NCBI RefSeq assembly: GCF_021648855.1
Contig: NZ_JAKJHX010000165.1
Span: 1-8,614, forward strand
Direction: 5' to 3'
Origin: Tychonema litorale BBK16
Lineage (GTDB): Bacteria; Cyanobacteriota; Cyanobacteriia; Cyanobacteriales; Microcoleaceae
Length of the DNA: 8,614 bases
A program made the position numbers and the translations under genes. The notes beneath the pieces were generated by a model that did no database searches, was not told where the DNA came from, and worked only from the letters and a program-made list of their open reading frames with translations. Shown here piece by piece: positions 1 to 6,529 of this stretch (position 1 is the first letter of the stretch; every line of letters starts with the position of its first letter).

Positions 1-54
1 TTCTGTGAACCATGAATTAGAATCCCCGCGCCTGTTTGTCGGGGAGTATGTCAA
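1..54 (+). mobile_element. Right end of an IS200/IS605-family (TnpB-type) element, partial
   Basis: A stem TCCCCG (23-28) / CGGGGA (40-45) closes an 11-nt loop. It is preceded by GAATC-like sequence (20-24) and followed by GTATGTCAA ending at 54. This order (GAATC, GC-rich hairpin, short linker, TCAA) is the layout of the right end of IS200/IS605 elements such as ISDra2, where the hairpin is also the 3' end of the omega-RNA scaffold and the flanking host DNA becomes the guide. By that reading the element boundary is at 54 and a guide would start at 55. The transposase/TnpB body would lie on the plus strand left of the window. Stops in two frames at 6-8 and 13-15 could be the end of tnpB, but too little is visible to say. 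Family assignment is from remembered architecture, not a search. Confidence 0.5.
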
Positions 55-152
55 GGGTTTATCTTGCACTTTACTCTCGATCGCGCGATCGTATAACTCA
101 GGCCACGTCAAGTGCGATCGATATATATTGTTGTTGAACTCGCCCCTACATC

Positions 153-3100
153 TCAATATATCACCCTTGCCATTAAATTTAAACGTTCTACTGGATTGCG
201 ATCGAGTGCCTGTTTTATACTGCTAATATCCGCACCTTTTGCTGGCAAAGCTGGCTGGAATTCTAAGCTGATTTTCAGACTAACAGTTGCTGCCATGTCG
301 GGACTGTTCAACAAACTGTTGATAGTCGAGAAGAAGCCCTGAAATCCTCGCATCTGTCCTTGATATTCCAAGCGCACAAATTGGTCGCCGGTTTGAATGG
401 TTAGTGTTTGGTCTATTCGCGGTTGCCAGCGCTGCAATAGGGAAATTGCTGTTCCTAATTTACGGTAATCTATGACTTGATTCACAGATAATTCTAGCAT
501 TTCGATGCCTTGAATTTTGTTGTCGCTGATGCGATCGCCCAATCCCGCAAATACCACATTAATCGTGCCGTCTAGTTGGATAATCGGCGGTTTCGCATCC
601 CACAAACTCGGCTGTAATGGTTCCACAACATAAGCAGAATTGCTACCATCTCGCACGCTAGAATTTGGCGAATTTAGATTGACATTGGTTTCTGTTTGTG
701 CTGTTTCTCCGTTGCCGTAATCGGCCACCACCCGAAATATACTGTTATTCACAATGGTGGCTTGATACTCATCGGAAGGGAAGAAATTTCCCGGCATCAA
801 AACATCATCTTGATACAAACTAACTGTCAGTGCTCCTTTGGCTTTCCACCTGATACGGACGGTTTTTTCGACCTCCGTACTCGGCATCAATTGGGCGCTG
901 AGTTCCACTGATTTCGGCACTGGAGGTTCGAGAATGCCACGTCTGTACAGGTGAGCCCGATCGCTAAATTCGATCGTTTCCGGCAACACTAACACGGTAT
1001 CATCAGTTTGGATAAATAGTCGATCGCCAACTTTCATATCCCAATTGCCCATTTTCAAACCTTGGCGAATCGTCTCCCGCAGCATCGAAACTTCCGCATC
1101 CAGCAGAATATTCAAATTCACATCCTTAGCAAAAGCATCCCGTAGCGCCTTCGTTGTCCAACTATCCAAGCCCGCAAACCAAACTTTTTGCAATATAAAA
1201 GCCGGGGCGAAAGCTTTAGCTTCTTCCGCGCGAATCTTGCCGCAATCTTTCAGGGCTTTCAGAATTACATCTTGCTGGTTGTTTTTGCCTTTCACCATAC
1301 TCGCATCTTGCGCGGAAAGAGTATAGTGCATCAATCCTTTCGGTGCTTTCATCGCATCCTTTGCCGGATAAAATAAATGGCGGTAGGCATTAGTCAAAGA
1401 TACTCTCACAGCGATATCTTTCGCGCCTTCCCTTTCCTTGAGTTGCTTCTGCTGGATGCCTGATAAATCTTGCATTCGGTTCTGACTTTTGAGAATATTT
1501 TGAATTGCTTTGTATTCTCTAGCATTGTCGATTGCCCTTTCTAATTCTATCCGATTTGCCACCAAAAATAACAACCGATTCTGGTAGGTGCGAAACTTCC
1601 CCGACTCGCCAGTATTGTTAAAAATGCGATCGACTAATTCCGGCGCGGCATCGGTAGAATCACGCACTGTTGCTTCGTCGAAGTCGATCAAACACAGCGC
1701 CACATCATCCGCGTTGTCGTCTACATCTCCGGGACTTTGGGGATTAGAAACTAAGGTAAAAAACTTCTTCGCAAAAATGCTATCCCGGCGCTTTTGCAAA
1801 TCTTCTTTCGCCGCCAAAACTCCGACTTGTTCTTTCTCCTCGGTAATAATTTTGTTAATGGAAGGTTCTTCCTTAAACCGTGCTAAAGATGTCATCGGAT
1901 CGAAGTCTAAATACCAGGCTACCTTAGTCAGTGTTTCTAAAACGCGATCGACAAAACCGCTATCAACCCCCGGAGTCAGCAGCGACAAATTCAACTCAGC
2001 CAGCCGAATCCCCGAAGAATTTCCCTGAGTCAAAGAATGCAGAAATATTGTTCTGCTTACCCAAGTAGAAAACGCCGGTTTTCCCCCAGCCAACCATTCC
2101 GCGTCTTGCAGTTGTGCATAGGCCGGTCTACCATCAGGATTGTAGATATCGGCACCGATGGGAGGGCGCATTTGCGATCGCTGCAACCGAGAAGTAAGAT
2201 CGTTAGTAATTTCGCCATCCATCCCTACGGGAATGTGATGCGTGTGAATCATCGCCACCCAGCCATCACGATTTTGCCACAAATGCCGCACCACTTGCGC
2301 GAACAATCGCAAAGCCCCCCGCGTCTTCTGGAATTCGGGAATCGAAGCAACTTTTTTGGTTAAAAGATTGAACAATTCCGGGTGAAATGGATAACTTTGG
2401 GCGATCGCCTTTGAGTATGACGCATCTTTGCACCCATCGGGCAAATTTACCCGACTGGCGCGATAAACACTTAAATATTCAGATGCCGCTTTTTGTGAGG
2501 CTTCTTCACTAACTTTGGCAAACAACCGCTGTTTGACGATATTATAAATCTCGATATCTGTAGAAGGACTCAACACCCGTTCTTGTCGTGCAGAAGCCCG
2601 CATTGTTTCTTGCAATTCAGCCGTTTCTCCAGCAAAGGTATCTGTTGCCGAGGCGAGGGAATAAACTAATACTAAATTATCGCACGCTGCCGCCAAATCC
2701 ATCAGGGAAAACAGGAAAGCTACTACCTGTTCGGCTAAATCGCTTCTGCCAATTTGTTTGGCTTTTGCCGATCGCAAATACCGCGCAATTTCATCTAAAA
2801 TAATTACTGTAGGCTGTCCCCCTGTCAACCGTTCCAACACCGAAGTACCGGGACTAATGCCGCTTTTATCGCTACCTTGCAATAACTGATAGCCTTGAAT
2901 TCCGCCAATTTGGTAGGCAATTTCACCCCAAAGCGTGTAGGTTGTCAAGCCGCTATCGGCATGATAAACTCCTTGTTCTGGGTCTAAATCACGACCGTCG
3001 ATGGCTGCAACTTGAAAAGGGCGATCGGGAATTGCGCTAATATCTGTAAAGCGTTCCAATCCGTGAATTTCTCGCCCTAGTTTGCAGATATGCCAAAGTG

Positions 3101-3380
3101 CAATTTCATCATGAGTTTTCCCACCCCCAAAACTCGTTTCCAAACGAATCACCCCAGCCCCAGCCCTTTGCTTCATCAAGCGGCCGAAAACTTCGCCAAT
3201 CAGGGTTTTGATGCCGTCTGTGGCGAAGGTATTGGCAAAGAATTTATTTGCATCTTGATAAACTTGAGGTGCATTTCCTTCGACTACCAGCCGTAATTTT
3301 GCTGCAAATAAATCTAAAGACAAGTCTCCCGATAAAATTTCCTCTCTGGGCACGCACGTATCAAAGATTAATTGCAGCAT
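153..3380 (-). CDS. DUF499 family P-loop ATPase, probably defence-associated
   Basis: This 1075-residue ATPase matches DUF499 (COG1483) from its first residue: an MLQLIFDTCVPREE start, an FFANTFAT motif near residue 47, Walker A SFGGGKTH at 83-90, Walker B TVIILDE at 191-197 and a sensor-like NLVLVYSLAS at 235-244. Residues about 610-660 are charged and probably helical. Residues about 822-905 look like an Ig-like beta-sandwich, and a C-terminal domain of about 160 residues follows. The frame is intact. ATG at 3380 is supported by AAAGGAG (3387-3393) six bases upstream. Family knowledge: DUF499 ATPases often sit with a DUF1156/COG1743 adenine methyltransferase and a helicase in defence islands, and related ATPases occur in BREX-like loci. 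None of these partners is in the window. The upstream neighbour is divergent and unrelated, so the gene is first in its transcript or alone. Nuclease, methylase or transport activity is not evident. Family call is firm; the defence role is inference. Confidence 0.88.
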   Translation of the reverse strand: MLQLIFDTCVPREEILSGDLSLDLFAAKLRLVVEGNAPQVYQDANKFFANTFATDGIKTLIGEVFGRLMKQRAGAGVIRLETSFGGGKTHDEIALWHICKLGREIHGLERFTDISAIPDRPFQVAAIDGRDLDPEQGVYHADSGLTTYTLWGEIAYQIGGIQGYQLLQGSDKSGISPGTSVLERLTGGQPTVIILDEIARYLRSAKAKQIGRSDLAEQVVAFLFSLMDLAAACDNLVLVYSLASATDTFAGETAELQETMRASARQERVLSPSTDIEIYNIVKQRLFAKVSEEASQKAASEYLSVYRASRVNLPDGCKDASYSKAIAQSYPFHPELFNLLTKKVASIPEFQKTRGALRLFAQVVRHLWQNRDGWVAMIHTHHIPVGMDGEITNDLTSRLQRSQMRPPIGADIYNPDGRPAYAQLQDAEWLAGGKPAFSTWVSRTIFLHSLTQGNSSGIRLAELNLSLLTPGVDSGFVDRVLETLTKVAWYLDFDPMTSLARFKEEPSINKIITEEKEQVGVLAAKEDLQKRRDSIFAKKFFTLVSNPQSPGDVDDNADDVALCLIDFDEATVRDSTDAAPELVDRIFNNTGESGKFRTYQNRLLFLVANRIELERAIDNAREYKAIQNILKSQNRMQDLSGIQQKQLKEREGAKDIAVRVSLTNAYRHLFYPAKDAMKAPKGLMHYTLSAQDASMVKGKNNQQDVILKALKDCGKIRAEEAKAFAPAFILQKVWFAGLDSWTTKALRDAFAKDVNLNILLDAEVSMLRETIRQGLKMGNWDMKVGDRLFIQTDDTVLVLPETIEFSDRAHLYRRGILEPPVPKSVELSAQLMPSTEVEKTVRIRWKAKGALTVSLYQDDVLMPGNFFPSDEYQATIVNNSIFRVVADYGNGETAQTETNVNLNSPNSSVRDGSNSAYVVEPLQPSLWDAKPPIIQLDGTINVVFAGLGDRISDNKIQGIEMLELSVNQVIDYRKLGTAISLLQRWQPRIDQTLTIQTGDQFVRLEYQGQMRGFQGFFSTINSLLNSPDMAATVSLKISLEFQPALPAKGADISSIKQALDRNPVERLNLMARVIY

Positions 3381-3386
3381 TTAACG

Positions 3387-3393
3387 CTCCTTT
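3387..3393 (-). promoter_or_regulatory. Shine-Dalgarno site of the DUF499 gene
   Basis: Read on the minus strand this is AAAGGAG, six bases before ATG at 3380. It is the strongest ribosome binding site in the window and fixes the start of the DUF499 ATPase, agreeing with the family-typical N-terminus. Confidence 0.75.
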
Positions 3394-3625
3394 GGTGTTG
3401 GTTATTGGCAGAAAAGATTGATTTCCCCAAAGATGGCGTGCGCGCACCATCAGCGATCTGATCCGGGTTACTAACAGTTTGTAGCATTTTCGTGCGGAAC
3501 GATCGCATCGCATCGTCTGCTTGTTCCCCAACCATCCACATTACTAGCTTACGGAGCAGGTTTTTATATAATTTCTTCTTATGTTATATATTGCAAATAC
3601 TTATAAGTCATTCTTGTCATAAATT

Positions 3626-3644
3626 GTTAAAAAAGCTTTAAAAT
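3626..3644 (+). promoter_or_regulatory. Possible degenerate Pho box upstream of phnD
   Basis: GTTAAAAA (3626-3633) and TTTAAAAT (3637-3644) are two TTAA-centred octamers exactly 11 bp apart. Cyanobacterial Pho boxes are tandem octamers of the form YTTAAYYW separated by 3 bp, giving the same 11-bp period. A weaker third unit in phase is at 3615-3622. The pyrimidine positions match poorly and the region is AT-rich, so chance is a real alternative. A phosphorus-responsive site would fit the transporter downstream. Confidence 0.25.
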
Positions 3645-3712
3645 AATCAAAGTTATTGCAACTTATTATCAAAAAGTAAAGTTGCGCCTGTGGTGATTGA
3701 GGACAGTAATTA

Positions 3713-4708
3713 ATGAATGTAAAATTGAAAGTGCTGGCCAGTGCTAGCGCAGGATTGTTGCTGCTAGCGGGTTTGGCTGCTAATACAGTAGGATTAGGAC
3801 AAAAGGCGATCGCGCAAACAACTCCCCAGGGCGATTCTCTTCGAGGGCTTCGCCAACGAGATTTGAGAGCACAAGCTCCCATAAATCGCATTAGAATCGT
3901 ATTGGCCAACCGCAGAGATGCAACAGATTTGCAAAACAAAGCCAATCAAGTAGCTGCAATACTCTCAAAAGAAATCGGAATGCCCGTAGAAGCAACCATC
4001 GGCGATGAAACCGCCACCGTAGAAGCTTTGAGAGCAGACAGAGCAGATGTGGCATTTTTAGGAGGGCGAGCGGCATTAAAAGCTGAGCAATTAGCCAAAG
4101 CGCGGATGTATTTAGCAGAAGTTCGCAGCGATTATTCCGGCGGAAATACCTATGATTCTATATTTGTAGTGCGTCAAGACAGCCCCCTGCGCCCCAAAGG
4201 TTCGGCAAAACAAACTCTCGAACAATTGAAAGGCAAAAAAATGGCTTTCACCTCTCGAACTTCCGGTTCGGGATTCGTTTTCCCAGTCGGAGAATTGGTG
4301 GGTCAAGGATTAGTTTCAGGGCCGGATAGACTGGAAACTTTCTTCGGAAATGTTACCTACGGCGACGGTTATAGCAGTGCTTTGCAAGCAGTTTTAAAAG
4401 GTCAAGCAGAAGTAGCAGCCGTATCAGAATACGCTTTGCTACCACCTTGGATCACAGCAGCAGAAGGTAAAAGCTTGCGAGTGTTGCAAAAAATTCCCGG
4501 AGTTCCCGCCCACGGAATTGTAATTGACGATAGCGTTCCAGCACCAATGCGGGAAAAAATTATCAATGCTTTCATGAAAATGAATGAACCTGCAAACAAT
4601 CAATTGTTCCGCAGTTTGTACAATTCCCAGAAATTAGTGAAAGTCGATCACAACAGCCATTTGGCAACCTTCCGCCAAGCTTTGCAGCGCGCAAAGTTAG
4701 AGCCGTAA
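3713..4708 (+). CDS. phnD: PhnD-type phosphonate/phosphite/phosphate substrate-binding protein
   Basis: This 331-residue protein is the periplasmic binding component of the importer formed with the next two genes. A Sec signal peptide is visible: basic start MNVKLK, hydrophobic core 9-27 and cleavage probably after AIA at 32-34. There is no lipobox cysteine. The mature part follows the PhnD pattern: RIVLANRRDATDL (61-73) as the first strand; VAFLGGRAAL (113-122); NTYDSIFVVRQDSPL (145-159); SRTSGSGFVFP (181-191), whose serine/threonine-rich turn is where family members hold the oxyanion; ALQAVLKGQAEVAAVSEYAL (223-242); and GVPAHGI (263-269). Length fits the family. ATG at 3713 has GAGG at 3699-3702, ten bases upstream. 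Family members bind phosphonates, phosphite or phosphate, and sequence alone does not separate these. Residues about 40-54 (GDSLRGLRQRDLRAQ) form an odd arginine-rich linker that may derive from a small dispersed repeat. Confidence 0.87.
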   Translation: MNVKLKVLASASAGLLLLAGLAANTVGLGQKAIAQTTPQGDSLRGLRQRDLRAQAPINRIRIVLANRRDATDLQNKANQVAAILSKEIGMPVEATIGDETATVEALRADRADVAFLGGRAALKAEQLAKARMYLAEVRSDYSGGNTYDSIFVVRQDSPLRPKGSAKQTLEQLKGKKMAFTSRTSGSGFVFPVGELVGQGLVSGPDRLETFFGNVTYGDGYSSALQAVLKGQAEVAAVSEYALLPPWITAAEGKSLRVLQKIPGVPAHGIVIDDSVPAPMREKIINAFMKMNEPANNQLFRSLYNSQKLVKVDHNSHLATFRQALQRAKLEP

Positions 4709-4717
4709 TTTTATTTT

Positions 4718-4798
4718 GTTAACTGTTGACTGCGGTGCCCTGAGCTCTTCGACCCTTTGACTACGCTCAGGATAAACTTCGTCGTTGGGTTAACTGTT
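4718..4798. repeat. Dispersed-repeat cassette in the phnD-phnC spacer
   Basis: GTTAACTGTT occurs as a 10-bp direct repeat at 4718-4727 and 4789-4798. Between the copies lies an inverted pair CCTGAGC (4739-4745) / GCTCAGG (4765-4771) with the inner text CTTCGACCCTTTGACTACG. The CCTGAGC...CTTCGAC...GCTCAGG wording resembles a palindromic repeat found scattered through many cyanobacterial genomes. The direct repeats could be a target duplication or part of a separate TTAACTGTT repeat family. The structure could fold in the mRNA between phnD and phnC. Confidence 0.5.
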
Positions 4799-4818
4799 AA
4801 GTGATTACCTCGTTCCCA

Positions 4819-4839
4819 GGACACGGCACTGCCGTGTCC
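4819..4839. repeat. Palindromic repeat, copy 1 (GGACACGGCA arms)
   Basis: Arms GGACACGGCA (4819-4828) and TGCCGTGTCC (4830-4839) are perfectly complementary around a single central C. The same unit recurs at 7637-7657 and, degenerate, at 7676-7696. It lies 51 bases before the phnC start and would form a strong hairpin in the transcript. No U-run follows, so it is not a classical terminator; it is better described as a REP-like dispersed element. Confidence 0.8.
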
Positions 4840-4890
4840 CTACCGATGTGGAATTAAATTAGTTACCAAATTTATCAATAAATATTAATC

Positions 4891-5625
4891 ATGACTATCG
4901 AATGTTGTAATTTGGAAACAGCTTATTCCAAATCGCTAAATCGGCCAATTCTCAACGGTATTGATTGCCAAATCAAACAAGGCGAATTTGTAGCGCTACT
5001 GGGATTGAACGGTGCAGGAAAATCCACGCTATTGCGCTCCTTTGTCGGCTTAGTCCCTGTTAAAAGCGGAGAGATTCGGATTAATGATGTTGTGATGAAT
5101 GCGCGCACGATCGCCCGAATTCGCCGGGATATCGGCTTAATTTTTCAAGGTGGCGGTTTGGTGAAGCAGTCCCTGGCTATCGAGAATGTGTTGTGTGGTT
5201 GTTTGGGTGGTTTCACTACTTGGCAGACACTGTGGGGTTTTCCGAAAGAAAAATGCGATCGGGCTTTGGAATTACTGGCAAACTTCGGACTGCAAGACCT
5301 AGCATATCAAAAAACTGGACTACTTAGTGGCGGACAACAGCAAAAAGTTGCGATCGCCCGCGCCTTAATCCAATCCCCCCAGATTTTACTAGCAGATGAA
5401 CCCACCACAGGATTAGATGTCATCGCAGCCCAACAAGTCATGGAAATCCTCGCGAAACTGCACAGAGAACAGGGAATGACCGTAGTTGTAGTATTGCACG
5501 ACTTGGGAATGGCCAGCAAATATCCCGATCGCGCGATCGTCCTCGATGCAGGTCAAATAGTTTATGATGGCAAATGTCACAACTTGTCAGACAAATTTAG
5601 CAAATTAAACAAAAGTTGTGCTTGA
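4891..5625 (+). CDS. phnC: PhnC-type ABC transporter ATP-binding protein
   Basis: This 244-residue nucleotide-binding subunit powers the PhnD/PhnE importer from the cytoplasmic face. All ABC motifs are present: Walker A GLNGAGKST (38-46), Q-loop IFQ with Q86, signature LSGGQQQKVAIARAL (145-159), Walker B ILLADEP with E170, D-loop GLD (174-176) and H-loop H203. The stretch NVLCGCLGGFTTWQTLWGF (99-117) is the PhnC-specific wording of the helical region, separating it from general polar-amino-acid ATPases. K152 stands where QQR is usual, a mild substitution. ATG at 4891 places the family-typical N-terminus directly before the fold; no clear Shine-Dalgarno sequence is seen. The 182-bp gap after phnD is packed with repeats. 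The gene ends at 5625, and the next reading frame overlaps its last codons if a TTG start at 5616 is used. Confidence 0.92.
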   Translation: MTIECCNLETAYSKSLNRPILNGIDCQIKQGEFVALLGLNGAGKSTLLRSFVGLVPVKSGEIRINDVVMNARTIARIRRDIGLIFQGGGLVKQSLAIENVLCGCLGGFTTWQTLWGFPKEKCDRALELLANFGLQDLAYQKTGLLSGGQQQKVAIARALIQSPQILLADEPTTGLDVIAAQQVMEILAKLHREQGMTVVVVLHDLGMASKYPDRAIVLDAGQIVYDGKCHNLSDKFSKLNKSCA

Positions 5626-5645
5626 CAAAAGTAATTTTAGAAACC

Positions 5646-5675
5646 GCAGATGAATGCGGATTAATACAGATGATT
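5646..5675 (+). repeat. Three tandem decamers in the phnC-phnE junction
   Basis: Three consecutive 10-mers, GCAGATGAAT (5646-5655), GCGGATTAAT (5656-5665) and ACAGATGATT (5666-5675), are diverged copies of one unit. They resemble the GCAGATGAAC-type tandem repeat dispersed through cyanobacterial genomes. The likely phnE start codon, ATG at 5670, lies inside the third unit. Confidence 0.55.
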
Positions 5676-6464
5676 AAAAAAGATTTTAGTGATGCTGGGA
5701 AAAACTATGGCTGGCTGAGGAATCTGGGAATTGTAGTAAGTTTAATTTTAGTTTATGGTTGGGCGCTGCGGGGACTAGAAATTGATGCGGCAACTCTGGC
5801 TAGCAGTTGGCCCTACATGACCGATTTTCTCTCCCGTTTGTGGCCTCCCAATCTCGAAATTATTGATGTCGCAATTAAGGCATTGATTGAAACAATTCAA
5901 ATGTCTTTATGGGGAACCACAATCGGGGCAATTATTTCAGTACCAATTGCTATTTGCAGCGCTCATAATATAGCACCAAAGTGGTTGCAATGGCCAGCTA
6001 ATTTTATCCAAAATGCGGTACGTTCCGTGCCATCTATTGTGTTAGGCTTATTGTTTGTGTCGGCAACGGGTTTGGGTGCGCCGGCTGGTACGTTGGCTTT
6101 GGGGATTTATACGATCGGCTATCTGGCTAAATTTTACCAGGAGGCGATCGAATCTGTAGAAGTGCGATCGATCGAATCCTTGCAAGTAGGAGGTGCATCT
6201 TGGTTACAAGTTGCCCAATATGGAATTTTCCCCCAAGTATTGCCGCTAGTTTTAGGTTATACGCTGTGGATGTTTGAATATAATATCCGCGCTGCTTCGG
6301 TTTTGGGAGTAGTGGGTGCTGGCGGCATTGGTTTTGAATTGGTTAATTATATTCGAGCTTTTGAATATAATAAGGCGACAACTATGATGTTAGTGTTGTT
6401 AGTTGTGGTGACGGTTATAGATGTAATTAGCAGTAAATGGCGGCAACGTTTGGAAGCCAAGTAA
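5670..6464 (+). CDS. phnE: PhnE-type ABC transporter permease
   Basis: This is the membrane subunit of the importer, 264 residues from ATG at 5670. Hydrophobic segments are near residues 16-34, 72-97, 118-150 (probably two), 185-203, 207-225 and 237-255, matching the family's six or so helices. The cytoplasmic coupling (EAA) loop is at about 158-192 (EAIESVEVRSIESLQVGGAS and following residues), the site that docks PhnC. SVPSIVLGLLF (119-129) and VLGVVGAGGIGFEL (211-224) are typical PhnE wording. A TTG at 5616 would add 18 residues and overlap phnC by 10 bases, but those residues come largely from a dispersed repeat, have no family look and have no better ribosome site. The ATG start is preferred; its own GGA (5658-5660) is weak, so translational coupling to phnC is plausible. 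The end, 6464, is 10 bp before an inverted repeat. Confidence 0.9.
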   Translation: MIKKDFSDAGKNYGWLRNLGIVVSLILVYGWALRGLEIDAATLASSWPYMTDFLSRLWPPNLEIIDVAIKALIETIQMSLWGTTIGAIISVPIAICSAHNIAPKWLQWPANFIQNAVRSVPSIVLGLLFVSATGLGAPAGTLALGIYTIGYLAKFYQEAIESVEVRSIESLQVGGASWLQVAQYGIFPQVLPLVLGYTLWMFEYNIRAASVLGVVGAGGIGFELVNYIRAFEYNKATTMMLVLLVVVTVIDVISSKWRQRLEAK

Positions 6465-6473
6465 TAAGCTGTA

Positions 6474-6529
6474 GGGGCGGGTTCACCAACAATAATTGCC
6501 TGAAATAAACAATCTCGAAAACCCGCCCC
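6474..6529. repeat. Inverted repeat directly after phnE
   Basis: Arms GGGGCGGGTT (6474-6483) and AACCCGCCCC (6520-6529) are perfect complements around a 36-base interior; GTA before and CAC after partly extend the match. The wording looks like a dispersed repeat of Oscillatoriales genomes rather than a factor-independent terminator, because no U-run follows either arm. It may still cap the 3' end of the phn transcript. It interrupts or begins the small ORF that follows. Confidence 0.65.

Larger units (their letters stand above)
3381..3712. promoter_or_regulatory. Divergent promoter region between the DUF499 gene and phnD
   Basis: This 332-bp spacer separates two divergently transcribed genes, so promoters for both must be here or overlap the genes. 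No credible coding sequence is seen on either strand. The left half is mixed in composition and holds a perfect 10-bp palindrome GTGCGCGCAC at 3438-3447. The stretch about 3560-3680 is strongly AT-rich, with several TATA-like hexamers usable in both directions. For phnD, TTGTCA (3614-3619) and TAAAAT (3639-3644) resemble -35 and -10 boxes, but their 19-base spacing is long. Individual promoter elements are tentative. Confidence 0.5.

Noticed and set aside
5..226. Plus-strand open frame of 73 codons at the left edge
   Set aside because: It runs through the transposon hairpin and into the antisense of the DUF499 3' end, with no ribosome site or family resemblance. Its first codons could be the tail of an off-window gene, but that cannot be shown.
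1588..2028. 146-codon plus-strand open frame inside the DUF499 gene
   Set aside because: It is fully antisense to a conserved ATPase with an intact frame; serine-rich composition and no ribosome site mark it as a shadow.
153..3380. Calling the locus a BREX or other named defence system
   Set aside because: Only one ATPase is visible. No PglZ, methyltransferase, BrxA/BrxB, Lon-like protease or helicase is in the window, so a system name would be unsupported.
3438..3447. GTGCGCGCAC palindrome as an operator
   Set aside because: A single 10-bp GC palindrome far from either start codon, without a second copy, is insufficient to claim a regulator site.
3601..3945. 114-codon minus-strand frame over the phnD start
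   Set aside because: It overlaps the phnD signal peptide and promoter in antisense and has no recognisable features.
4819..4839. Palindrome as a factor-independent terminator
   Set aside because: The stem is strong but no T-run follows on either strand, and identical copies elsewhere show it is a dispersed repeat.
5616..5669. TTG start adding 18 residues to PhnE
   Set aside because: The added residues come mostly from a tandem decamer repeat, and the family-like length is met from ATG 5670. Overlap with phnC makes it possible but less likely.
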